Made by a program: the position numbers and the translations under genes
Assembly (NCBI GenBank): GCA_025094145.1
Contig: JALLLS010000012.1
Coordinates: 558,001 to 622,000 of the forward strand
DNA length: 64,000 bases
Direction of reading: 5' to 3'
Source of the DNA: Spinellus fusiger
Taxonomy: Eukaryota; Mucoromycota; Mucoromycetes; Mucorales; Phycomycetaceae
Part shown: positions 23,129 to 34,445 of the stretch, piece by piece
Numbering within the stretch: position 1 is the first letter of the stretch
Layout: every line of letters begins with the position of its first letter
The notes under the pieces: model-generated
What the model was told of the DNA's origin: nothing
The model's database searches: none
The model's input: only the letters and a program-made list of their open reading frames with translations

Positions 23129-24323
23129 TCAGTGATGGGTGGCATCGGTTTGGTTAAGTGCAGCAGAGCAGAGTTGAGAGAGACGAGCAAACTTTGAGCT
23201 GTCATCTTCTTCTGCAGAATCTGCTGAAGAGGCAGTGTTAGAAGAAGTGGATGTGCTTGGGACGGGTGTCATTGGCTGTGGCTTGACAAACACCTCTTCC
23301 TTGATGTCGTTGGGACTGGCACGCTGGGAAGTGGGCGGGGCACCTGAGGAGGACGGGTGGTAGTAGACGGGAGGAGGGCCTGATTGCTGCTGCTGCAGTG
23401 TCTGTTCTGCCAGAGGACGAGAAGGCTGGGGAGACTGCATCATGCCGTTGTAATGCTGTGACATGGGCGAGGGCTGATATCCGTGGGGAGCACCTTCTGC
23501 TTGAGGCACCATGACAGGATACATTGGGTAGGGATTCACATAAGATGGCATCATCTGGTCTTTGTGGTAGGCAGCCGCATACTGGCTATAAGGATCATAA
23601 GGAGGTTGTCCGTATTGGTTGAGATTTGTAGGGTAGCCAAAGGGCATATAGCGCATCACAGGTGTTGTTTGTGGCTGGACCTGGGCAATAGCATCTGTGC
23701 CGTTCATTTGACGATTGTTTTCAGAATCTGTCCATTTTAGAGAATGAATGAAGAAACAAAAAACAAAAAACAAACAAAAAACAAACAAAAATAATACAAT
23801 AACAAAAGAGAAGAGGTAGAAGGAAGAGGTAGAAGAGGTAGAAGAAGAGGAAGAGGAAGAAGAGGTAGTGAGGAATGCTTCCAAACTCCACTGACTCGTA
23901 CTTCTTCTTTCTCTTTCATACTCTTGCCAAGAACAAACAAGCCTTACCTCCTTTAAGGCGTCTCTTGTAAGGACCTCTCTTGATGCCCTTTTTTCGTTCT
24001 TTTCTTACTGAATTCACACACGTCTCTGCCACACCGTACTTTACACAGCGAGGACAGGGTCTGGAATCATCACACTTTTTGCATGCTTTCTGACAGTTGG
24101 TACAGGCATTCTTGACTTGTTTGCGTTTGGCACCCTGGGCAGCTGTTGCGGCCAAAGCAGCAGCACTACTGGCATTGGCATCGATTGGATGCTGCAGTGG
24201 TGGCAGACCGTGTGTATGATTCACCAGCGAAGGTCCTGCACTCATAACAGAGGAGGCGGGTGGGGCTGTGGTGGCATAGGGTGGCTGCTGATAGCCCTGC
24301 TGGTAATATGGCATTGGCTGCAT
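23129..24323 (-). CDS. Zn2Cys6 fungal-type transcription factor (short)
   Basis: Two exons (23948-24323, about 23727-23129) give 324 aa. A Gln/Ala/Pro-rich start leads into a Zn2Cys6 binuclear cluster at about residues 75-101, spaced C-x2-C-x6-C-x5-C-x2-C-x8-C (CTNC, CDDSRPCPRC, ETC), followed by a basic linker RKERKKGIKRGPYKRRLKG. The remainder is Pro/Tyr/Gln/Met-rich and disordered, ending in a Ser/Thr and acidic stretch. No fungal middle-homology domain is visible, so this belongs to the short Zn2Cys6 proteins. The intron holds long AG-rich and AAAC runs. DNA target and regulon are unknown. Confidence 0.88.
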
Positions 24324-24647
24324 GGTCTTACTGCTCTCTACTCATACAATAACAAATAAGTCACACTCTACCACTTATCATTCACAGGGATAGGAATAAG
24401 AATAGAAAAAATAAAAAGTATTTGCAGTAAAGAGAAAAAGGCTGGCTATTGTTCCAAAGAAAAAGAAAAAGAAAGAGGCTTATATTTCTACCCTTGTCCT
24501 TCCATTGACCAAGAACAAAGGCAGAAAGTACAAAGAATAGCCTGTCTGTTTCTGTGGCTGTGGTGGTAGTAGGCTGTCCATCTCTCCCCAGAAGAGAAAC
24601 ACCCCACCACCACCCACAGCCACAGCTACAACATCCCACCACTCCAC

Positions 24648-24672
24648 ACACACACACACACACACACACACA
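24648..24672. repeat. (CA)n microsatellite
   Basis: About 12 perfect CA units, followed by AGAG-rich sequence. Confidence 0.9.
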
Positions 24673-25794
24673 AAGAGAGAGAAAGAAAGAGTGGGTCGGG
24701 TGAAGAGGGACGGAGGGACGGAGGGAGGGAGAAGAGGAGAGCAAAATAAAATAGCAGCTGTCTTTTTTTTAACTATTTTACTTACTTATGCAACAACAAA
24801 AAAAATAGAGTGGAAATCAATCGGTGAATGAAGAAAAGGTAGAAAAGAGACAAGTTCTTGGAATGAACTGAATTGAATTGAAGTGTTCAAAAAAAAATAG
24901 GAAAAAAAAGAATTTTTTTCTTTTTAAAAAAAAAAAAAAAACGCGTGTAAGAAGAAAGAAAAAAAAAACAAAAAAACAAAAAAACAAAAAAAAATCATCC
25001 TGTATCTATTTATCTTTTGTGAAAATGATATTCATTGGAATCTCTTTTGGAATGAGAAGAATAAGAATAAGAATATTAATAATAAATTAGACTGACTCCA
25101 CTCACTTGGAGCCCTTTCTTTCTCTTTGCTGGTAGGAAGATGAAGTCAGTGCAGTGGCAGTGCCCTAGAGATAGAGTGAGTTGGAGTTTTCCACCCCACC
25201 AACCATACCCACACAGCCATGCCGGAGTGTCAATACTAAAGTGTGGTGTTGGACGAACAGTGAAAAAGAGCACAGCAACACACTCTTTCAAAGTGCTATG
25301 ATGACAACACATCAAAACATGACCTAGTTAGTATTACCTATTTTATTAAATACAAATGCTATGGTCATACTACAAGGGTGCATCTCCTCCATACAAAAGA
25401 AAGAAGCATTGCTGAATTCAATGGGCGACCTAAGGTACTTTCTGTCAGTGGAAGGGGTGTGCCAAGTGACTCCATTAGCAGCAGCAACAACAACAGGCAG
25501 AAGTGTCTTGATGCAATAACAAAAAAAACAGGGTTTCTATTAAGAACATTCTCCCTTTATAATGTGTTTCATGCCAAGAGAAAAGGGAATTTGATCAAGA
25601 AGGTAATTCATGTACTACAATAGCATGTCCTCATGTTTATTATTAATTATTCTTTTTTTTTCTTTTTCCTCTCTTCTCTCTATTTCCCTCTTTTTATAGT
25701 GTTATTATTGCTAGTGTTACTATGATCAATGTTGTTAATGTTATTATTACTGGCAGTCACTATGGAGAAGAGGCAGTAGAGTGAGTAGTGGCCA

Positions 25795-26010
25795 TCCCAC
25801 TGTAACCATTATCATAGTAGCCATAGTAACAGTAGCCATAGTAACAGTAGCCATAGTAACAGTAGTCATAGTAACAGTAGTCATAGTAATAATAATAGTA
25901 ATAATAATAGTAATAGTAATAATAATAATAACATTGATAATAACAACATTGATAATAACACTAATAATAACACTAATAATAACACTAATAATAACAACAT
26001 TGATAATAAT
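25795..26010. repeat. Tandem repeat: CATAGTAACAGTAGC units then AATAACACT units
   Basis: Five or more 15-bp units (GTAACAGTAGYCATA) run into AATAATAGT and then AATAACACTAAT/AATAACAACATTGAT units. It translates to an Ile/Val run in one frame only because of the repeat. Confidence 0.85.
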
Positions 26011-26561
26011 AACAGCAACTTGTCATCTCATTGTTGTCACTGGCCAGATAGAAAGTCACAAGTAAGCAAGTGGTGTGATAAGTAAAGAATCACTTATCAG
26101 CAACAATAAATAAATTGATCCAATGATTGGCAACAAAGGATAAGTGGGTCATGACCTATTCAATCCCCACCAATCATTCACTATGAATCACACACTAACT
26201 TACCCATCCCTTATCATTCGCTAAAGACCCACCAGTCACTGATCAGACCCATAGTACTAGGATCACATGAAACATCTCTTCTCTCTCTCTTCACTGCCAT
26301 GTCACCTGTTCAGTGCTCACCCACCCCCCACAGCCACCCACATCTTGCTCATTTCATCGGAGCATGAAATACATAATGACTTGTTGAATCCATAAGAATG
26401 GAGGGGGAGGGGCAAGAGAGTTATTTCTTTATTCCATATTCCATATTCCATATCCATGGATACACATTAGATAGATAGAGATAGATAAATGAAGAGAATG
26501 AGTGAGAAAGTGTAATTTAGATGTGAATAGATAAGTAACGTGATGTTCAATGAAGGCAGGC

Positions 26562-29500
26562 TTAGACAGAGGTCAGTGTTGATCCTCCTAGTGCGACTGT
26601 AGCCAGTGTCACCTTTTCTTTTAAAGCAGAAAGATCAAACATACAATAAGCCAATTCATCCAGGGAAAAGGTGTCCAACAGACGAATTGTGATCTTGGGG
26701 GCATGTCGAACGCCTGTAGCCTAAGAAGATAGAGATGAGAATGAGTTATGAGTCATGGACTATTTTATGCAAGGTAAAAAGAAATAGAAATAGAGAGGGA
26801 GCATCCGATCGTATGGAATAGTATGGATACACTCGTTCGATCCATAGAACCCCAACAGTGGGCAGTGGGTGCACTTACTTTGACACATGGAAACAATTGA
26901 TCCCCTAGCTTCTGCTTCTTCTCAATAGGCTTGAGTCCTTGGAGAGAAGACAGCAAGGCAGCAATCTTATCATCATAACAGTGTGTGCGTCGAACATCAG
27001 ATTGTGGCGTGGACACTGTAGAAGGAGACGTCAGCCATTCTGTGGAATGCCCTTGACTGCTCTGGAGGGGAGGTGTAGATTTGCCAGAAACAGGAGAGGC
27101 AGGTCTTTCTAGAATGGATGAGGAGCCTTCCTTTCCTACTGCCAATGCTGTTTTGGCCTGAGCCACCACCTTGCCAAGGTAGGATGCATTGAAAAGACAG
27201 AGAGAGCGTTCAATGGGTTTGAGAGAGAGAAGAAGATCCACAATATCAGGTATATCGCATGTCTCGCCTGTCTTTTGCACAGCCACCATCAGTCGTTCTC
27301 TCTGAAGAGATGTAGTGGAATCGTGGCCATGGGATGCCTTGGAGGAGAGAGGCAGAAGAGAGTGAGGAGAGTGGGTAGGAGGAAGATAAGAGTAGGCTGG
27401 GTAGGGTGTGGTGGGTGGCAGTGTGGGCAGTGTGGGTGATGGGTACATGTGCAGTGGTGACTGTAACTGCTGCTGCTGCTGCTGTTGTTGTTGTTGCTGC
27501 TGTTGCTGCTGTTGCTGTTGTTGCTGTTGTTGCTGTTGTTGCTGTTGTTGCTGTTGTTGCTGTTGTTGCTGTTGTTGCTGTTGTTGCTGCTGTTGTTGCT
27601 GCTGCTGCTGTTGCTGCTGTTGCACTTGTTGTAACTGTGGCTGTAAAAGTGCATGGGATGGGTAGGGCATGGTTGGGCAGGCCCGAAGATAACCCGAAGA
27701 TGCTGTGTCCAATGGTGATGTTCTGTAAGGAACTGGCATCATAGGCATGCAATGGCCTGCAGTAGTACGCACGCGTTCTACAGGATAACATGGGCCACTC
27801 AGTGTAGTACTTGTAGGATAGCTATGAGGAAGAGAAGAGGGAGGAGAAGTGGGGGCGGAAGGATAATGCTGTTGGTGCTGGTGTTGCTGGTAATTGTACT
27901 GTGGTGGGGTGCTTCCATTGACATTAGAAGGGGGAAGCATCATCATAGGCTGAGGAAACATATAAGAAGGTCTCGACATGGAATACATCTTGGGATCCTG
28001 AGAAGTGTAGGGCTGTAGTTTATCATTGCGTGGTTTTTTAGGTGCATGAAAGGCAACAACAATGGGTTTGCTGAGAATGTACTTGTTGTTCATCTCTTGC
28101 AATGCTCTGTAGGCATCCTCTGCTCGGCCAAAGCTGACAAATCCAAATCCCTTTGAGAGTTTCTTCTCCTTGTTGGTCATCACACGAGCAGAGATGATTC
28201 TTCCATACTGGCAAAAGTAGTCAAACAGACCTCTGCTGTCAATGCGAAGATCGAGATTTTTGATATAGAGATTGGTGTAGTCAACCATGGGTGTGTCGTG
28301 GGTGTAGGAGACTGGCTAGAAGAAGCGGTAATAAAGATAAAGAAAGACAAATGAGTTCCATAGGGCCAATGTATTGATATAATACAAAATGAAATAGGCA
28401 ATATCTACTATAGAAGAAAGAGAGAAGAAAGGAAAGAAAGAAAAAAAAAGATCAACAGTACCAAACAAGGGGCATCGACTGAATGTGTGGGGGAAGGATG
28501 GCTCTCTGGATTAGAACGTGGTTTGTTCGGCACAGCAGGCACAACAGACCTAAATGAAAGGATGGGACAGGGTGTGCGATATACAAAAGGTGAGTTTAGG
28601 GCAATGTCCACAACAAAGAATCAAAACATGGGAAGAGGAGAGTGGATCTTACAAGGAACTGCCCTGAACATTCTTTAAGAATGAAATATAGATAGATGGA
28701 TAGATAAAAGGATGTCGAAAGGGGAGAAATAAGGGGCAAAGGAGAGGCAAGAATAAGAAAGTTAGTCAGTCCGTCCGTCCGTCCGTCAGTCAGTCAGTCT
28801 ATCAGTCAGTCATGATGACTAGTCATGATCTGTTACGTTACCATGGCTGTTTCTGTAGCAGTAGCATCCTGCGGTCTGAAATACTGGACAAGGGCTCTTC
28901 CATTGCACTTGGCTGTCTGGTCAGTGAGTATTTTACAGAGACTCATTGGACCAAAGGGTCTAAAGAGAGTGTAGAGCGACTCATTGGTGGTGGTCAGTGG
29001 AAGGTGTTTGATCTGAAGAATATGAGCACTTGCTTCTGGCTCTCGGTTCTCATGAGGAGGAGTGATATGCAGAAGAAGCCGGTTGCCATTTCGAAGGTTG
29101 GCTCCATTGAACAGAGTGTAGGCACGATCCGCTGTTAAGAAAATAAAGAATGAATAGGTGGCAATAGCATGAATAAAAAGCTAAAGACAACAAAGATCGT
29201 TGACTTGCCCCCTTCTTTCCTTATTCCTTATTCCATTCTTTATTCTCCACATTTCTATTTTCTTTCTCTTCTTATGCTTCCTCTTCTCTCCCTGAATTAC
29301 CATTCTCCCTGTTAGGAAAGCGTAAATAGCCCTCGGTTGCTTGATCGGGATTCCAATCTAATTGAATTCTGCAAAATAAGGATTAGAAAGTCCCTTTTTC
29401 TTTCTTTCTTTTTCTTTGCTTGGAGATAAAATCTCTCTATTGCTTGATCTTTACTCAATAGGATGACAGGACTGTAGCACTTCCTTCACATCGGATTCCA

Positions 29501-29624
29501 AAAGGGGTCCAGAGTAGCACTTGAGATACAGCACATCGGACACTAGAAAGAGGGTGGATGTCTCATTGGAAGAAGGGGAGCGAGTAGGATGCATTGTATG
29601 CACAGGTGCATGATAGTTATCCAT
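26562..29624 (-). CDS. Rrm4-like RNA-binding protein: three RRMs, polyQ, two MLLE domains
   Basis: Seven exons: 29455-29624, 29301-29368, 28842-29131, 28653-28672, about 28611-28462, 28315-26879 and 26720-26562, roughly 760 aa. RRM1 (about 20-105) is divergent; RRM2 starts AHILQIKHLPL and has GRALVQYF; RRM3 has canonical RNP2 LYIKNL and RNP1 KGFGFVSF. A Gln run of about 50 follows. Two C-terminal helical domains look like MLLE/PABC: IVDLLLSLKPIERSLCLF with YLGKVV, and LGDQLFPCVK then KITIRLLDTFSLDELAYC. This order matches Rrm4, the endosomal mRNA transporter of filamentous fungi, more than Pab1 (four RRMs, one MLLE). The acceptor before 28611 is not AG, so the RRM2 end is unresolved. Confidence 0.82.
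27468..27624 (-). repeat. Polyglutamine-encoding (CAA/CAG) tract
   Basis: On the minus strand this is about 50 Gln codons inside the Rrm4-like gene, encoded by mixed CAA-CAA-CAG repeats rather than a pure trinucleotide. Antisense frames give Cys, Val, Asn or Ala runs and are artefacts. Confidence 0.9.
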
Positions 29625-31471
29625 AGTCAATGCTTTGACACTTTATGGAGGAGTAGAAATAGGCTGTACAATGCATTGGCATGAGTGGGTTTTATCTCAT
29701 CAACAGACTTACTTGTCAAAAGAGCTTCTTGGGAGAAGGAAAAAAGAAGAGATAAGTAATAAGAAAATAATAAGAAAATAAAAATAAAAATAAAATAAAA
29801 TAAAATAAAATAAAATAGAGAGAGAGAAAATAAAGGAGAAGAAAAGTGGAAGAAATAGCGTCCATCCCATTTGCTGTGGAGAACACAGTAATAAAGCCCA
29901 AGCTGGTAAAGTCACATTGATAAAAGCAGAAAAAAGACACGTCCTACTACTGTCCTACCTTTCATGCTCGGTTCACCGGAGAATACACATCAGCGACTCC
30001 ACCTCCCCTTATGTTTCAAGTCCCTGTCGTGTTATGCAGCCCATCTGTAGTGGAGGCATTAGGCAGGCAGAAGAGCTGGTCTTATTCTGTTCCTTCTTTG
30101 TGGGTGGATTTCATACGGACATGGAGCAAGTAAAGACACCAAGAGAACGGCGTCTGTTGATGAATTCTGATAAAAGAACGCCATCGGGTAGGATGCTTCC
30201 GATCTCATCATAACAAATAAGCCAACACAGAACCAGTGAGGAACACAGCCCAATGGTACCATTGCCTTGGATCTGTCGGAGAATACCATGGGTTATTCTT
30301 AGGATGACGCAGAGTGCATTCATATGACAAAAGAAAAAGAAACAAGAAACAAGGGCTGCTGCTCTAAAGACACCACCCAACACACCACGCGTAAAGTAGT
30401 GAAATAAGTGTGGTGTGGTGTGGAATAGGCGCAATTCAGTCTTTCCAAAAGAGAAGAAATCATTGGCCCAATGATACAAGACATGAAAAAAAAAAAAAAA
30501 AACTCAACTGAGAATCCACACCACAAAAATAGCTCTTACAAATAAACCCATACAATGGCATAGGGTAAATAAGCAAGACGACATAACAGTGGTGTGTCAT
30601 GGCAACCATTGTGCCCTGAATCTTCATTGCAATTCGTCCAGTGCCTTGGTGACATATGGAAAAAGAAAAAAGAAAAATATATGGAGTTTCCTTTTTGAGT
30701 AACCATCACTCGAGAAAGAAAGAAAAAAAAGAACATAACAGCTCTCTCTTTTCTCTTTCTATTTTCTATTTACATAAATGGTAATTAACGGAATTGACAG
30801 TGTAAGGTAGCAATATGTCTTTGATTTAGAATGTGTGTTTTATTAAAAAGGAAATCGGATCATTGAAGAGGATCACAAAAGTGAAATGCGATCCACAGAC
30901 CAGCGGAATGCACTGGCCTTAGTACAGAGCGAAAATAAGAAAATAAGAAAATAAGAAAATAAGAAAATAAGAAAACAGGAAAACAGGAAAATAAAAAATA
31001 GGAAAATAGGAAAACAAGACAAGATCTTTTACTCGTTATTATTCTGTCTATTCTTTCTTATGGGTGTACCTGCAGTAGAAAGCACTTGTCCAATCAGTAC
31101 ATGAGCTGTGTCTGTATGGTTTAGAGTGTCTTTTGGAGTGTCTTTTGGAGATACATAGGAAAAGACATCTGTCACCCTTAGCAACGGCAGCACCAGACAC
31201 AGAAACAGCAATAGAAGAATGTGACTTGCCTTATTACGTGCTTCAAGAAATAAAACTAAAGCACTTGTCTGCATAAGCAAGGACAGTGAGTGAGTCACTA
31301 TTGGAATTCCGCACTACCCGATACAATGGAAGTAGTGGTGAGCAAGAAACAGATGTGCACCTGACACCTATTCTATCGGATACAAGTCACATTGGCTGTT
31401 GTTGACGGCCACTCTCTTTCTTACCCTTCACACCTTCTTTTTACTACTACTATTACTAATTTCATATTCTC
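29625..31471. other. Divergent intergenic region between the Rrm4-like gene and ATG1
   Basis: Holds AAAAT (29776-29817) and AAAATAAG (about 30930-31010) tandem runs. One clean small frame at 31029-31298 is listed separately. A minus-strand exon-like stretch at about 30208-30360 (ending VFLTGSVLAYLL-stop) could belong to a small spliced membrane protein, but I cannot find a convincing start. Confidence 0.4.
31029..31298 (-). CDS. Possible small membrane protein (89 aa), unrecognised
   Basis: A single uninterrupted frame of 90 codons with one hydrophobic helix (about residues 26-42, HILLLLFLCLVLPLL) and a polar tail with tandem KDTPKDTL. It starts 174 bp from the divergent ATG1 start codon. 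No family is recognised. The composition is less repetitive than the surrounding non-coding sequence, which is the main argument for it; it could equally be chance. Confidence 0.3.
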   Translation of the reverse strand: MTHSLSLLMQTSALVLFLEARNKASHILLLLFLCLVLPLLRVTDVFSYVSPKDTPKDTLNHTDTAHVLIGQVLSTAGTPIRKNRQNNNE

Positions 31472-34445
31472 ATGACTTCAACTCATCCCAATGACTCTAT
31501 TGAACCTGACAAACAAATAGAAATGACTGTAGGAGATTATGTTGTGAGCGAGAGCATAGGACAAGGCTCCTTTGCCATTGTCTACAAGGCGCAGCACAAG
31601 GCAAGTCTAAGCTATGAGACCTCTCCATGCTAACCCCCTTAGTCATCTCATCGCACTGTAGCTATCAAGTCTGTCTCGAGATCAAAGCTAACTAAGAAAC
31701 TACAAGAGAACCTAGAGTCAGAAATATCGATATTAAAGGCAATACGCCATGACCATATTGTAGGACTGATTGAATGCCAGGTAAGCAGGGAGTCCATGGA
31801 GACAGTGGAAGGAGGGAAGAAAGGATGAGACCACGGGCTGAAAGTGAGTCCTGTGTGGCTATAGAATGCTCCCAAATACATCCACTTGATCATGGAGTAC
31901 TGTTCTGTGGGGGATTTATCACAGTACATCCGGCGTATTCGAGGCAACAAGGCAGTAAGAGGCCCTGCAGGTGGATTGCCTGAGCCTATTGTACGCTGCT
32001 TCCTCAAACAATTAGGTACGGGGAGATCTACTCACAATGATGTCTTTTGCATTCATCCTCTAATGACTCTTTTTCTTTTTCCCCCTTATCATCAGCATCA
32101 GCACTCCAATTCCTACGCTCACAGGACTTGGTTCACCGTGACATCAAACCACAGGTAAGAAGGGCTAACAAGAGAAACAGACTCTCCTCCTCATATCTTA
32201 GAATCTTCTTCTAGTCCTTCCTCAAGAACATCCCAACCCACGCTTCAGAGAGTCAGAAATTCCTGTCCTCAAAGTAGCTGACTTTGGATTTGCTCGTTTC
32301 CTGCCGAATGCCACTCTAGCAGACACTCTGTGTGGCTCGCCCCTGTACATGGGACCAGAGATCCTTGCCTATAAGAAATACGACGCCAAAGCAGATCTGT
32401 GGAGTGTAGGTGCTGTTCTCTATGAAATGATCACAGGCAAACCCCCCTTCCGTGCCCACAACCACCTTGAGCTGCTGAAAATGATCCAAGAGAACCAAGA
32501 CAGAATCCATTTCCCAGGTGAAAGACAGTACCCTTCTTCTTCCTCCATGCATGATCCTCGTGCTGAGAAGCCCTCTATTGTTATTGGAGAAGATCTGAAG
32601 GATCTGATACGCAAGCTGCTCAAGCAAGAACCTGTGGAGCGTATTTCTTTTGAAGAGTTCTTTATGCATCCTGCTGTCTTCCAACCCCCCGCCACACGCA
32701 GCACCTCTCAAAGTCCTGGTCATGGCAGCAATACTACGACTGGCAGCAGTGGCATTAGTATTTCTCGCAGCACTTCTCGCAGCACATTGCGTCTATCAGA
32801 ACCACTGCCCTCCTCTCTACCCTCCTCCTCCTCCTTGACTTCTACCCTTTCTAACAAGGCTCGCTATCCCAGTCCTGCCTCCTATGAACCACCGCCCTTT
32901 GCTCATCCTGTAGGAGGCCTACGACACACACTGGAGCGCAGAGGCTCTTCCCATGGAGTGTCTAGGGCCTTTAGAGAAGAAAAAAAAGAAGAAGGGAAAA
33001 GTCGCAGGACAAGGTAGGTAGAAAGAACAGCCCATGTTCCTCTTGTGTGGTGTGGTGTGGTGTGGTGTGGTAAGCTGACAAAGAATACCATGGTTGGGAT
33101 AGTATTTCCAATGGTATGAGGGGACATGGACAAGACATATCTAGCAAACACAACCCTATCCAACATCACCTGGAGAAACTCACCAAAGGAGAACCCGAGG
33201 AAGATGTACTTCATGGATATGTTGTATTGGACAGAAAACTCATTGAAACAAACCAATTCGCAGATGGTAAATCACACACAGAAAAAAAAAAGAAAAAAAG
33301 AAAAAAAAAGAAAAAAGAAAGGGGAAGGACGACCTAAATTGCTTTCTCTGTTAGATTTGGATGGACGCACGCACAAGGACAGCAGCAGCAGTAGTAGTCA
33401 TCAGGGTAGTCATGGCCATGAAGCAAGTGGAGCCACCCATGTCACCCCCCTTACCATAGCACGGGAACGTAAAATCAGTACAGGTGCAGCAGGTTCTGCC
33501 CTAGCCAAAGCTCTTTCCATGGCCTCAGTGCGTTTGTTTGGTGTAGGCAGTTCTCCTACTCATGTGGGGAAGTTGCCCTTGGGGAGAGTGGGATCTCCCA
33601 AGGGATTTCTTACTGCTGTGTATTCAGAACCCAGTCCTAGTAGGATGGCTCGTATTGAGTATATTGCGTGTATGGCCCATGCGGTTGCTTGTTTGGCAGA
33701 CAATAAGTTTGATGCTCTTAAAGAAGCAGAAAATGAGAAGAGAGTGGCAGAGGAGGCATTGATCCTTCATATAAAGGCCCTTGCATTACTGGAACAAGGC
33801 ATGGATTCAGCAAGGCAGTACTGGACAAGGATCTCAGAGGACCAAGTACAACTCGTGTCTGCCAGACTCAACACCTCGGTCCAATGGATGCGAGATAGGT
33901 TTAATGAGTGTCTGGACAGGGCCTCCCTTGAAGGATCCAAGTGTGAGAAGGATCAAGGCAGTGCATGTGTTGAGAAGCTACTTTATGACTGTGCACTGGA
34001 TATGGTATGTGGTGGAAGGAGAAGAGGGGCAGGGGAGGGGGAGGATCCACCACAGTCCACTGAATGACTTACCCACTTGGCATGGTTCTAGAGCCGAACA
34101 GCCGCTGTTCATGAGTTAGTAGGAGAGAACATTGCCGAGGTAAGCCACTACAATAGAAAAGACACACTCCATAGTACCATTCACCCATGGGATGTTGGTA
34201 GTGTGAGCAGGATTACCAGACAGCCATTTGGCTACTAGCGGCTATTCTACAGAGTGGAGAAGATGAACCCGACATGGAGGAAGAAGACAGACGAATTATT
34301 AATAAATGTGAGCCACAGAAACAGGCACTTGTAAGAATTCTTATTGACGCCTCTTTTTCTCATTTTAGTTGTGGATTCCATTCGCCATCGGATAGCTGTT
34401 CTTCGTAAAAAGATGGAGAAGCCCACAGAAGACCGTTATCATTGA
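31472..34445 (+). CDS. ATG1: Autophagy-initiating Ser/Thr kinase Atg1 (ULK1)
   Basis: Kinase that starts autophagosome formation with Atg13 and Atg17. Ten exons (31472-31600, 31643-31780, 31865-32015, 32096-32154, 32202-33013, 33103-33266, 33355-34004, 34092-34139, 34211-34307, 34369-34445) join in phase to 774 aa. The first intron uses a GC donor (GCAAGT). The N-terminal kinase has [72 protein letters not shown] (G replaces the A of APE) and KADLWSVG. A Ser-rich linker follows, then the Atg1 C-terminal domain from about residue 540 ([13 protein letters not shown] onwards) that binds Atg13. GSPLYMxPE and the paired C-terminal helices are diagnostic. Confidence 0.93.

Larger units (their letters stand above)
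24324..26561. other. Long intergenic region rich in simple repeats
   Basis: Upstream of the Zn2Cys6 gene and downstream of the Rrm4-like gene. It contains GGGA, CA, poly-A and GTAACAGTAGCCATA-type repeats. The frame at 25378-25623 has no homologue I recognise and I do not call it. Regulatory 5' exons of the Zn2Cys6 gene could lie here. Confidence 0.45.

Noticed and set aside
25781..26065. Ile/Val/Thr frame of 94 codons
   Set aside because: Translation of a GTAACAGTAGC/AATAACACT tandem repeat.
27246..27791. Several long frames of poly-Ala/Thr, poly-Asn/Ser, poly-Val or poly-Cys over the Gln tract
   Set aside because: They are other-frame readings of the CAA/CAG repeat in the Rrm4-like gene.
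28812..29138. 108-codon plus-strand frame
   Set aside because: Antisense of the exon encoding RRM2.
29917..30213. 98-codon plus-strand frame
   Set aside because: Overlaps a more protein-like minus-strand stretch and shows no motif.
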